NCBI GenBank assembly: GCA_016212965.1
Contig: JACRDA010000120.1
Coordinates: 1 to 40,341 of the forward strand
Direction of reading: 5' to 3'
Source of the DNA: Myxococcales bacterium
GTDB taxonomy: Bacteria > Myxococcota_A > Polyangia > Polyangiales > Polyangiaceae
DNA length: 40,341 bases
Position 1 is the stretch's first letter. Every line of letters starts with the position of its first letter. A model generated the notes under the pieces. The model had not been told where the DNA came from. It made no database searches and saw only the letters and a list, made by a program, of their open reading frames with translations. Shown piece by piece: positions 8,273 to 15,811 of the stretch. The position numbers and the translations under genes were made by a program.

Positions 8273-8442
8273 GCGGGGTGCAGCAGCGGGCTTGTCCGTT
8301 CGATTTGCCACGGGTCGTGCCTGGCCAGCCGGTTCGACACGATAGCAGGGAGTGCGGTCGGGACGCCAACGCTGCGGCGTCTCACGCTCGCCGCCTGGCG
8401 CCACGGACGGGTCTGGTCTCCCCTGCGCGCTCGCTCGCGGCG

Positions 8443-9030
8443 CTACAGGCACACGCAGACGTCGTTGACGCAGACGCCGACCTTCTGCTGGATCAGGCAG
8501 AGGGCGATGCACAGCGGCGGGTCGCAGGGAGTCATGCACGTGCCGTTGTCGCACACGTCCGAGCCGCCGCAGTCGGCATCGACGCAGCACTGACTCGGAC
8601 ACACGCAGCTCGAGCCGCTCTTCACGTAGGGCGCGTTGCAGCTCACGTCGCACACGCCGCCCTGTGTGCAGATGGCCGAGCCGTGGGCCGGCGTCGCGCA
8701 GGGCGAGCAGCTCTGCGACTGGTAGCAGCCCGTGTCGGGCGTGTTGGCGACGCAGGTGCCGCCGCACAGGTGCTGCGGCGGGTTGCACGTCGAGGTGCTC
8801 GTCGTGGACGTCGTCGTGGTGGTGCTCGTCGTGGACGTCGTCGACGTCGTGCTCGTCGTCGACGTCGTGCCGGCCCCGGCACCGCCACCGCCCTCGGGCG
8901 CGCCGGCGCCGGCCGCACCGGCACCCTCGCCGTCGCCGCCGCCGGAATCGTCGAGGGTGCCCGTGGCGCAGCTCGCCGAGGCGACGAGCGCGCTCCACAC
9001 AGCCGTGACGACGAAGGGGAGGCGACGCAT
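8443..9030 (-). CDS. Cys-rich lipoprotein with Thr/Ser repeat linker
   Basis: A 195-residue protein. The ATG at 9030 has GGAG a few bases upstream on the minus strand and gives the signal MRRLPFVVTAVWSALVASASC, ending in a SASC lipobox. A Gly-rich segment is followed by a long (T,S)-only linker built of TTS units. At DNA level this is a GTCGTCGAC-type simple repeat near 8790-8870 that is likely to vary in length between strains. The C-terminal 110 residues carry many Cys in blocks such as LCGGTCV, CYQSQSCSPC, CVCPSQCCVDADCGG and CDNGTC. This resembles the Cys modules of the 5045 protein and suggests a surface lipoprotein presented on a flexible stalk. It may share a message with the kinase gene. 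No specific function can be given. Confidence 0.82.
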   Translation of the reverse strand: MRRLPFVVTAVWSALVASASCATGTLDDSGGGDGEGAGAAGAGAPEGGGGAGAGTTSTTSTTSTTSTTSTTTTTSTTSTSTCNPPQHLCGGTCVANTPDTGCYQSQSCSPCATPAHGSAICTQGGVCDVSCNAPYVKSGSSCVCPSQCCVDADCGGSDVCDNGTCMTPCDPPLCIALCLIQQKVGVCVNDVCVCL

Positions 9031-9131
9031 GTGAGCTCCGGTGCTCCCGCCATTGTCACGGAAACGCGCGCCCCGCGCCAGCCACATCGTGAGCCGCGCC
9101 CGCAGCCCGCCCCATCGGCACGAGTGACGAG

Positions 9132-9188
9132 GTCCCCAGCGCCGCCTTCCTCCCGTCTGTTCTTCTTGTGAATCCTCCGGGAAATCCA
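9132..9188 (-). repeat. Hairpin-tail repeat, truncated copy 3
   Basis: About 57 bp match, with three differences that I count, the core shared by the two copies at 27.7 and 28.0 kb (GTCCCCAGCGCCGCCTTC through TTCTTCTTGTGAATCC to GGGAAATCCA on the plus strand). The left hairpin arm and the GAAGACCA array are missing. It ends six bases from the stop codon of the MoaD-like gene (9194), so on the minus strand it begins directly after that stop. Confidence 0.7.
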
Positions 9189-9193
9189 GCCCG

Positions 9194-9448
9194 TCAGCCG
9201 CCGGCCGAGGCCTTGACGAAGTTGACGATGTCGCCGTCGGCGAGCTTGGTGCGCATGCCCCGCTTGTAGTTGACGAGCACGCCGTTGACGGCCACGGCCG
9301 CCAGCCGGACGTGCTTGTCGAAGCTCGGGCCGACCCGCTCCTTCGCCCGCTCGACCAGCTCGGCCACGGTGCTCACGTCGTCGACGTCGAAGCGCTCGAC
9401 CCCGACCTCCTTGGTCATCTCGTAGGTCAGCTCCACCGTCACGCGCAT
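9194..9448 (-). CDS. MoaD/ThiS-family ubiquitin-like sulfur carrier
   Basis: An 84-residue protein. The ATG at 9448 is chosen because GGAGGAAGCG lies directly upstream; the ATG at 9460 would put the start ahead of that site. It has a beta-grasp pattern with VELTYEM at the start, VAVNGVLVNYKRG in the middle and LADGDIVNFVKASAGG at the end. The C-terminal Gly-Gly is the site adenylated and thiocarboxylated in MoaD and ThiS. The aldehyde:ferredoxin oxidoreductase gene lies 55 bp upstream in the same direction. The product therefore probably supplies sulfur for the pterin dithiolene cofactor of that enzyme, as an accessory or dedicated MoaD. General ThiS or cysteine-biosynthesis roles are possible but less supported by context. 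Confidence 0.85.
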   Translation of the reverse strand: MRVTVELTYEMTKEVGVERFDVDDVSTVAELVERAKERVGPSFDKHVRLAAVAVNGVLVNYKRGMRTKLADGDIVNFVKASAGG

Positions 9449-9503
9449 CGCTTCCTCCATCGCTGCGGCCGCGAACCGGCTCGTCGCCGGGCAGGCGCCG
9501 CGC

Positions 9504-11393
9504 TCACACCCGCACCCCGAGCTCCTGCAGCGTCTCGCGCCGTGGCACGCCGGCCGCATCCCAGCCCCGCAGCTCGTAGTAGCGCGGCAAGAGCAGGTGC
9601 AGCGGGTGGCCCGAGGTCATCCCCTTGAAGGTCGGCTCGTGGAGGATCCGCGGCGGCAGGGTGTCGTCCGTGCCGCGCAGGCCCTCGCGCAGGTTGTACA
9701 TGCGCTCGAGGTTGAAGATCCGCGCGCCGATCTCCTGCAGGTGGCCCATCGAGAACGGACTGCCGGTGATGTAGGTGAGCCATTTCTCGTACCACAGCAT
9801 CGGCTTGCTCTTGGGCCGCTTCGTGACGATGAAGCGCAGCGCGGGCCCGCTGTGCTCGAGGGCCCAGGCGGCTGCCTTGTGAGCGAAGCCGCCCGGCGCC
9901 AGATCGTGCACCTGCTTCGGGATCATGCCGTAGGTGCTGAACATGCAGAGCACCATCGAGTTGATGGTGCACATCAGGTTCTGCTGCATCACCGGCAGCT
10001 CGACCTTGAGCTTGAGCGAGTGCGGGTTGATGGTGAGCGGGCCCGTCGACTCGAGGTACATGCTGGCGCCCTGGGTGTGGTCGCCGCCGCGGTTCGTGGT
10101 GGCGTACTCCACGCCCTGGGCGTAGGAGCCGCGCGGGTCGTAGGCCGAGAGCTCCAGGCCCTTCACGTGAATGGCGAACTCGTGGCCGCCGTGCCGCTCG
10201 CTCATGCGCTTGACGCCGTCGGCGAGGTCGTTGCCCACGCCCTTGCGGTGGGCGATGTCGACGATGAGCTCGCTCACACCCTCCGGGTCGCCGAACTTCA
10301 CCGGGGCGTCGAGCATGCCCCGCTCCGACAGCTCCATGGCAAAGCCGAGCACCACGCCCAGGCTGATGGTGTCCATGCCCATGTCGTCGGCCAGGTAGTT
10401 CCACGCGTCGACGTCCTTGAGATTGCCGATCTCGAGGTTGGAGCCGAGCAAGGCCAGAGTCTCGTACTCGGGCCCTTTGACCCGTCCCTTGCCCGCCACC
10501 TCCACGTCACGACCGCAGGTGACGGGGCAATGGATGCAGCTCGACTTCGTGCCCACGAGCTCGTGGTCGCGCATGTAGTCGCCGCTGATGTGGAGCGCCT
10601 GGTCGAAGTGGCCGTACTTGAAGTTGCGCGTCGGCAGGATGTTGCGCCCGTTGGTGGTCATCACGATGTTGCCGGTCCCGCACGCGGCCAGCTTGTCGCC
10701 CAGCATGGGGTGCTCGCGGAACATCTCGCGGACCCACTTCGTGTACTCCTTGAAGGCCTCCGGGTCCTCCATCTCGAGCTTGCGCTTGCCGCGCACGGTG
10801 ATCGCCTTCAGGCGCTTGGAGCCCATGACCGCGCCCGTCCCCGTGCGGCCGGCGATGCGCTCGTTCGACACGATGCCGGCGAAGAGCACCAGGTTCTCGC
10901 CGGCCGGGCCGATGACCGCGTGGTACTTCTTCTTGCCGAGCAGCTCCTGGGTCTCGTAGGTGCCCTTGCCCCAGAGGGCGCTCGCGTCGATGAACTCGAC
11001 CTTGTCCGTGTCGCCGTCGATGTCGAGGCGCACCGGGGTCGGCGACTGGTTCTTGACGACGAGGATGTCGATCCCCGCCTTCTTCATGCCGAAGGAGAAG
11101 GAGCCGCCGCAGGTGGAGTTGCCGATGCCGCCGGTGAGCGGGCTCTTCGTGACGACCGAGAAGCGGTTCGACTGGGGGGCGACCGAGCCGTTCAAGGGGC
11201 CGGTGGCGAAGATGAGCAGGTTGCCCGGCCCGAGCGGGTCGAGGCCCGCCGCCGTGCGGTCGTAGAGCAGGCGCGTGCCGTAGCCCTTGCCGCCGATGTA
11301 GTCGCGGGCGATTTCCTGGTCGAGGGGCGAGAAGGCGTAGGTCTGGCTCTGCAGATCCACCTCGAGGACGCGGCCGGCGTAGCCCTTGATCAT
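9504..11393 (-). CDS. aor: Aldehyde:ferredoxin oxidoreductase (tungsten/molybdopterin)
   Basis: A 629-residue cytoplasmic enzyme of the AOR family, which oxidises aldehydes to carboxylic acids with ferredoxin, or runs in reverse. The start at 11393 is preceded by GGAGGTCCCG. The N-terminus reads GYAGRVLEVDL, then YIGGKGYGTRLLYD, typical of the pterin-binding domain. Further family blocks are SPLTGGIGNSTCGGSF, GRTGTGAVMGSKRLKA and ATTNRGGDHTQGAS. The 4Fe-4S cluster Cys are C286-x2-C289-x3-C293, with a fourth from C475 or C483; the positions match those of the well-studied archaeal enzyme. It is first in a two-gene operon with the MoaD-like carrier. Family members usually hold tungsten, but the metal cannot be read from sequence. 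No ferredoxin or tungstate transporter is in the window. Confidence 0.95.
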   Translation of the reverse strand: MIKGYAGRVLEVDLQSQTYAFSPLDQEIARDYIGGKGYGTRLLYDRTAAGLDPLGPGNLLIFATGPLNGSVAPQSNRFSVVTKSPLTGGIGNSTCGGSFSFGMKKAGIDILVVKNQSPTPVRLDIDGDTDKVEFIDASALWGKGTYETQELLGKKKYHAVIGPAGENLVLFAGIVSNERIAGRTGTGAVMGSKRLKAITVRGKRKLEMEDPEAFKEYTKWVREMFREHPMLGDKLAACGTGNIVMTTNGRNILPTRNFKYGHFDQALHISGDYMRDHELVGTKSSCIHCPVTCGRDVEVAGKGRVKGPEYETLALLGSNLEIGNLKDVDAWNYLADDMGMDTISLGVVLGFAMELSERGMLDAPVKFGDPEGVSELIVDIAHRKGVGNDLADGVKRMSERHGGHEFAIHVKGLELSAYDPRGSYAQGVEYATTNRGGDHTQGASMYLESTGPLTINPHSLKLKVELPVMQQNLMCTINSMVLCMFSTYGMIPKQVHDLAPGGFAHKAAAWALEHSGPALRFIVTKRPKSKPMLWYEKWLTYITGSPFSMGHLQEIGARIFNLERMYNLREGLRGTDDTLPPRILHEPTFKGMTSGHPLHLLLPRYYELRGWDAAGVPRRETLQELGVRV

Positions 11394-11782
11394 CGGGACC
11401 TCCGTGTTGGCGAGTGTGATCCTACACCGCCCGCGCGGCGGCGGCGCGGCCGTCGTCGCCCTCGCAGAGACAACCACGGAGCTCGGCGCGGGCGCCGAGC
11501 CGCCCGGTTTGCCAGGGCCGTCACTCGATCCTCGCGACCACCGGGAGTCGGTGGAGACAGCGTCGCCGAGCGAGAGAAGAGAGGAGATGAACAGGGAGGC
11601 GGGAAGGAGAGGGGCTCCAGGGGCTGCCTCTGCGTCGTCCGAGACGCATGGGCGCTCCCCCTGCTCAGAGCCGGGCCTCGTGAAGAAGGCCCTGACGGCG
11701 GCCGTGAAGGGCCGGCGCGTCGGCGAGCCCGAGGGAGCTCGCGCCGCCGCACGGCTCGGCGTCGCGCGCGAGGGCGCCCGGC
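11394..11782. other. Gene-free stretch upstream of aor
   Basis: I see no convincing gene in these 389 bases. They hold the aor promoter at the left side and one copy of the ACCACGGAG/GC-palindrome repeat at 11466-11513. The remainder, purine-rich around 11570-11620, sits 3' of the DUF4280 gene. Open frames through it have no family resemblance and no ribosome binding site. Confidence 0.6.
11466..11513 (+). repeat. ACCACGGAG/GC-palindrome repeat, copy 2
   Basis: AGAGACAACCACGGAG (11466-11481) is identical to 1804-1819 and runs straight into the 35-bp palindromic module (11479-11513) that is found inverted at 1943-1977. This compact arrangement is probably the complete unit. At the 1.8-2.0 kb site the two modules are about 120 bp apart and oppositely oriented. 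Confidence 0.65.
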
Positions 11783-12169
11783 TCACTCGGTGTCGACGGC
11801 GGTTCCGGGGTCCGTGATCTCGATGCTCCCGTTCCAGGTGCAGTTGCACGTGGAGTCGTCCGTGAGGGCCTTCATTTCCCGGATCGTCACGACCGAGGAT
11901 CCCGGCGACCAGGCCGAGGTCACCACCGGCACGCACGGCTGCGGCGTGAGCACGCCGCCCGCGGCGGCGGTTGCGGCCGCGACCTGCGGGTTCGCCTGGG
12001 ACTGGCACATGCCGAAGGCGCCGATGTTCGTCATCGGCACGTAGTCCTCGACCGTCGCGGCCGGCGTCTCGTCGGCGTCCGTCCCGTTCGCGGACGTCAC
12101 CGTCAGCGTCCCGGGCGAGACGCCCTGGCTGCACTTGAGCTTCGCGCCGTTCACGACGAGCTTCGGCAT
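11783..12169 (-). CDS. DUF4280 PAAR-like protein
   Basis: A 128-residue protein beginning MPKLVVNGAKLKCSQG at the ATG at 12169. The start is fixed by the family: DUF4280 proteins begin in this way. Further signatures are VPMTNIGAFGMCQSQANP, AAATAAAGGVLTPQPCVPV and a Trp/Pro segment SAWSPGSS. The PAAR-like fold caps the spike of contractile injection machines (type VI secretion or related), often carrying an effector. No spike, sheath, baseplate or effector gene is nearby, so this is an orphan copy. An acidic 3' end (ITDPGTAVDTE) leaves no room for a fused toxin. It diverges from the lipoprotein gene at 12429. Confidence 0.88.
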   Translation of the reverse strand: MPKLVVNGAKLKCSQGVSPGTLTVTSANGTDADETPAATVEDYVPMTNIGAFGMCQSQANPQVAAATAAAGGVLTPQPCVPVVTSAWSPGSSVVTIREMKALTDDSTCNCTWNGSIEITDPGTAVDTE

Positions 12170-12428
12170 GCCGGGGAGCGTAGCAGCGCCCCCCGGCGTC
12201 GCGACAGCGATCACGAGGCGCGCACGCTGCGGCCGCCCCGACCTGACAGCCCTGTCGCGGTGCGAGCCGGCGACACACCTTGGCACGCTCGACGGGCGCG
12301 GCCTCCGGAGCGACCGAACCCCGCGGCAACGCTCGGCTACCCGCCGCGAGCCGCCGTTGCGAGCCGCCCCGGCACGCACGTTGCTCCACGATTCCGCGAA
12401 GGTGAGCGGCAACACTCGGGGTGCGACC

Positions 12429-12917
12429 ATGGAATCGAGCGTGCGAACGGCGCGGCGAGTCGGCCTGGTGATCGGAGCGCTGGGGCTCGCGCTCGGCGCG
12501 CTCGCCGGCTGCAGCGTCGGCGGCACCTGCTACGATTGCGGGCCCTGCGGCATCGCCGGACCGAACGGCGTCGACTACGTGCGCGCCGCCGGCGCGGGCC
12601 TCGACGCGAACGACACGCCGGTCGTCGTCCTCGAGCTCCGGCGCGCGGGCGAGTGCGGCGCGGCCGACGCCACCGAGCACTGGCTCTACTGGCACGGCGG
12701 CCCCGTCGATCTCGCGGCGCCGCCGGCCAACGAGGTGCTCGACGTCTCGACCGTGACCGAGGGCGACCAGAGCTACACGTGGGCGGGCCTCGGCCTCGGC
12801 GTGAGCTACGACTACCCGAGCCTCGGCGACCTCCACCTCCATTTTGCCGACGGGGTCGTCGGCACTTCCGTGCTGTGCGAGCCGTCCGCGGACACGGTGT
12901 CGTGCGTCGTGCAATGA
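12429..12917 (+). CDS. Small lipoprotein of unknown function
   Basis: A 162-residue protein from the ATG at 12429. A signal with hydrophobic VGLVIGALGLALGALAGC ends in a clear LAGC lipobox. The mature part starts SVGGTCYDCGPCG, a small Cys cluster, then reads as a mostly beta domain of about 130 residues containing EHWLYWHGGPVDL and SYDYPSLGDLHLHF. I recognise no family. The stop lies four bases from that of the GFA-family gene on the other strand (12922), so the two genes converge tightly. The open frame extends upstream to 12135, but only the ATG at 12429 yields a signal peptide. Confidence 0.75.
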   Translation: MESSVRTARRVGLVIGALGLALGALAGCSVGGTCYDCGPCGIAGPNGVDYVRAAGAGLDANDTPVVVLELRRAGECGAADATEHWLYWHGGPVDLAAPPANEVLDVSTVTEGDQSYTWAGLGLGVSYDYPSLGDLHLHFADGVVGTSVLCEPSADTVSCVVQ

Positions 12918-12921
12918 GGTG

Positions 12922-13338
12922 CTAGCGCGCCGTGACCCGCGGAGCTTCCTCGTCGAAGGCCGGGAGCTCGGACGCCGTGACCTCCCAGGCGGCGCGCGAG
13001 CCCATCCAGACGTTGCGCGTCGGGCGCTCGCCGGGGTCGTCGTCGAGGGCGCCCGCCGGGACGATGTACGCCTTGCCGTTGCGCGTCTGCCAGGGCAGGC
13101 CCGAGCCGCACAGCTTGCAGAAGGCGTTGCCCCACTGCGTCGCCGACGGGAGCTCGAAGCGCGTCACCTGCTCCTGCCCGCGGACCCAGGTGAGCCGATC
13201 GGCGGGCACGGCGAGGTTCGCCGCGTGGATCGAGCCCGTGCGCTTGCGACAGCGCGTGCAGTGGCAGTACTGGAAGAACCGATAGGGCGGCTGCACCTCG
13301 AAGGCGACCGCGCCACACACGCAGGTTCCGGCGGGCAT
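12922..13338 (-). CDS. GFA/CENP-V family zinc protein
   Basis: A 138-residue cytoplasmic protein of the GFA family (glutathione-dependent formaldehyde-activating enzyme and CENP-V fold). Zinc ligands are visible in order: CVCGAV near residue 6, YCHCTRCRKRTGS near 24-36 and CKLCGSGL near 75. The Gfa enzyme of Paracoccus helps formaldehyde react with glutathione, but most family members have no proven reaction, so only the fold is certain. The full-length match and the Met start (13338) agree with the family. No formaldehyde-pathway genes are nearby. Confidence 0.9.
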   Translation of the reverse strand: MPAGTCVCGAVAFEVQPPYRFFQYCHCTRCRKRTGSIHAANLAVPADRLTWVRGQEQVTRFELPSATQWGNAFCKLCGSGLPWQTRNGKAYIVPAGALDDDPGERPTRNVWMGSRAAWEVTASELPAFDEEAPRVTAR

Positions 13339-13395
13339 GCCGGGCTCGTCGCAGCTCCGAGGGGCTCCGTCAAGCGCGCTCGACGCGCGCCGCGC

Positions 13396-15357
13396 CTACG
13401 TGCCCGTCCGACCGCGGTCGCCGCGAGCGCCGAGGATCTCGTCGAGCCGCGTCAGGAGGTCGGTCGTGCCGAAGGGCTTCTGCAGGAAGGCATCGCCGAC
13501 GACGGACAGCGGCCGGCTGGAGTAGCCGGACATGTAGAGGATGCGAATGCCCGGTCGCTGTGCGCGGACCACGGTGGCGAGCTCGTCGCCCGACATCCCC
13601 GACATGCTGATGTCGGTGAGCAGCACGTCGATGGGACCCGCGTGGTCGGCGAGCAGCGCGAGCGCCTCGGTCGCGCCCGAAGCGGCGAGCGCTCGGTATC
13701 CCCCCGTGCGGAGGATGCGCGCCGCGGCGCGGCGCACCAGAGGGTCGTCCTCCACGAGGAGCACCACCTCGTTGCCGCGGCGCGGCACCGCGCGGCTGCA
13801 GGGCGCCGCAGACGTGGCGGGTCGGTCGACGACGGGTAGGCGGATGTGGAAAGTGGTGCCGCGCCCGACCTCGGTGTCGACGAGCACGTGCCCGCCGAAC
13901 TGCCGCACGAGCCCGTACACGGTCGCGAGCCCGAGCCCGGTGCCGCGACCGCGCTCCTTGGTCGTGAAGAAAGGCTCGAACAGTCGCGCGCGGGTCGCCG
14001 CGTCGATGCCGACGCCGGTGTCGCGGACCGAGATCGACACGTGCGGGCCCGGGCTCGCGTCGGGGTTGTCGCGGACGTCGTCGGCGCCGAGCTCGACGCG
14101 CCGGCTGCCGATCCGGAGCGTGCCTCCCCTGGGCATGGCGTCGCGGGCGTTGCTCGCGAGATTCACGAGGATCTGCTCGAGCTGGTCGCGGTCGGCTTCG
14201 ACGTTGCAGCCCGCGTCGTCGAGGGCGAGCTCGAGCGAGACGGCGTCGCCCGCGATCGTCTCGAGCATGGCGTGAATGCCGTCGAGCACGCCGGCCACCG
14301 ACAGCACCTCGAGCTCGAGCACCTGCTGGCGACTGAACGCCAGGAGCTGCGAGGTCAGGCGGGCGGCGCGCTCCGCCGCCTCGAAGAGGGTCGCGGCGTC
14401 CGCCCGGCTCGGCGCGGAGAGATCGTCGCGCTGCAGCAGGAACTCGGCATGGGCGACGATGACCATCAAGAGGTTGTTGAAGCCGTGGGCCACCCCGCCG
14501 GCGAGCCGCCCGACGGCCTCCATCTTCTGCGATTCGCGCAAGAGCTGCTCGAGCTCGTTCTTGCGCTCGCGCTCGCGCTCGAGCGCGAGGACGCTCTGCT
14601 CGAGCTCGAGCTCGCGCTCGCGCAGCACGTCGTAGGCGTGCTTCACCTCGGCGGCGGCGTCGCGGGTGAGGAGCCGCTGCAGGGCGTACCGGAACCTGCC
14701 CTTGCGCCCCGGGGCCATGCCCATGGTGACGTCCGCACCACCGTCGACTTCCGTGATCGACACGCGGGCCGGTGGCTGCCCCATCAACGTGGGGAGCCGC
14801 TCCGCGGCGAGCGCGATCTGGCGCCGCAAGACGGGCGGCAGTCGGCGTCCGCCGGGCACGCGGATGCGGGCGAGGATCTCACCGGGCGCCCGCTCCTCGC
14901 TCGCCAGGGTCATGCAGCGGAAGACCAGCGACCCGGGGCCCGTCATCTGCTCGGCCACCCAGCGGACGAGCGCCAGCTCGGACGGGATCATCCACGCCAC
15001 GAGCGAGAAGATGCGCGTCGCGCGGGTCTCGAAGGCGCGCTCGCCGGTCCGGCGCAAGATGTCGTCGCCGAGCAGGCGCTCCGCGTTGTCGAGGATGCGG
15101 CAGTAGGTGGCCCAGTCGGTCCAGTGCGACAGGTCGTCGAGCGCCGCCGGGTCGAGGTCGGTGCCCTCGACCAGCGCCAGGCGCGACACGCCGTGCGCGT
15201 CGACCGCGTCGCGCACGAGCGGCAGCGCGCGCATCGACACCTCCTTCGCCGGCGCCGCAGGCGGCGCCGGGGCGGCGGCCGCACCGTCGACCGCGCGCAG
15301 CCGGGCCTCGAGGCGCTCGATCTCCTCGACGATGCGCCGGCGCTCGGACGACTTCAT
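13396..15357 (-). CDS. Hybrid histidine kinase with C-terminal receiver domain
   Basis: A 653-residue soluble signalling protein. The ATG at 15357 has GGAG nine bases upstream; in-frame starts at 15375 (ATG) and 15399 (TTG) lack one. Residues about 40-235 are an uncharacterised sensor resembling the arabinose-binding-like region of some AraC regulators (LVEGTDLDPAALDD). A coiled coil (about 235-280, ERERERKNELEQLL) leads to the H-box GGVAHGFNN (His291). Next come ATPase motifs NLASNARDAMP, DTGVGID and GTGLGLATVYG, and a receiver domain with phosphoacceptor Asp582 (LLTDISMSG) and Lys in LQKPF. The residue after His291 is Gly rather than the usual Asp/Glu, which may impair autophosphorylation. 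No membrane segment is present and no separate regulator gene is nearby. Confidence 0.93.
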   Translation of the reverse strand: MKSSERRRIVEEIERLEARLRAVDGAAAAPAPPAAPAKEVSMRALPLVRDAVDAHGVSRLALVEGTDLDPAALDDLSHWTDWATYCRILDNAERLLGDDILRRTGERAFETRATRIFSLVAWMIPSELALVRWVAEQMTGPGSLVFRCMTLASEERAPGEILARIRVPGGRRLPPVLRRQIALAAERLPTLMGQPPARVSITEVDGGADVTMGMAPGRKGRFRYALQRLLTRDAAAEVKHAYDVLRERELELEQSVLALERERERKNELEQLLRESQKMEAVGRLAGGVAHGFNNLLMVIVAHAEFLLQRDDLSAPSRADAATLFEAAERAARLTSQLLAFSRQQVLELEVLSVAGVLDGIHAMLETIAGDAVSLELALDDAGCNVEADRDQLEQILVNLASNARDAMPRGGTLRIGSRRVELGADDVRDNPDASPGPHVSISVRDTGVGIDAATRARLFEPFFTTKERGRGTGLGLATVYGLVRQFGGHVLVDTEVGRGTTFHIRLPVVDRPATSAAPCSRAVPRRGNEVVLLVEDDPLVRRAAARILRTGGYRALAASGATEALALLADHAGPIDVLLTDISMSGMSGDELATVVRAQRPGIRILYMSGYSSRPLSVVGDAFLQKPFGTTDLLTRLDEILGARGDRGRTGT

Positions 15358-15811
15358 GGTGCTCGGCTCCAGCATGCGCGCGGGTGGCAGCGGCGGCAAG
15401 CCTGGGAGGGAACCCTAATCCGGCGGCAAGGTTCTTGCGTTGCGCCGGCGGAGATTGGCCGCCAAGGACGCCAAGGACGCCAAGGACGCCAAGGACGCCA
15501 AGGACGCCAAGGACGCCAAGGACGCCAAGGACGCCAAGTTTGCTCTTGTTTCTCTTACCTTCGCAAGCGGTCGAGCGTGTACGCGCTCGGGGAGTTCTGG
15601 CTGAGCTACGCCGACGGAGAAGACGAGGCGCCGCTCCTGCGAGGAGCCGGCGAGTGCAGGTGCTTCTCGCCGCGCCGCGGCCGACCAAGAGCCCGGGGGA
15701 CGAGGCGTTGCGCGTGCGGGTGCGGGCGTGCTCCAGGGCGGGCTCGCCTCGACGCCCGCTCGTCACAAGCCGACACTGGCCACGCACGCCGGGGCGTCCT
15801 AGGCTCTTCGC
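15358..15811. other. Gene-free stretch left of the KaiC-like cassette
   Basis: 454 bases separate the divergent histidine kinase and the three-gene cassette. They hold the 9-bp tandem array at 15461-15538 and no gene I can support. An open stretch from a GTG at 15577 lacks a ribosome binding site and decays into Arg-rich sequence. Promoters for both flanking units should be here, but no consensus elements are evident. Confidence 0.55.
15461..15538. repeat. Tandem 9-bp array (GCCAAGGAC, 8.7 copies)
   Basis: Eight exact copies of GCCAAGGAC run from 15461 to 15532, followed by GCCAAG. Similar GCCAAGGAC arrays are known intergenic repeats of many bacteria. The unit length is a multiple of three, so both strands read open and produce artificial peptides, which inflates open frames here. 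Copy number is likely to vary between strains. There are no spacers, so it is not a CRISPR array. Confidence 0.92.

Noticed and set aside
8273-8998. Open frame continuing upstream of the kinase
   Set aside because: It runs out of frame across the Cys-rich lipoprotein, which has its own signal peptide and ribosome binding site. The translated extension is Arg/Gly low complexity with no kinase-family match.
11386-11817. Plus-strand frame between aor and the DUF4280 gene
   Set aside because: It starts antisense inside aor, crosses the dispersed repeat and has no recognisable domain.
15461-15538. Possible CRISPR array or coding repeat
   Set aside because: Units are contiguous without spacers. 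Reading frames through the array are a consequence of the 9-bp unit.
15577-15740. Small protein starting YALGEFWLSYADGEDEAP
   Set aside because: The first 25 residues look balanced, but there is no ribosome binding site, the rest is Arg/Cys-rich noise and no family is recognised.
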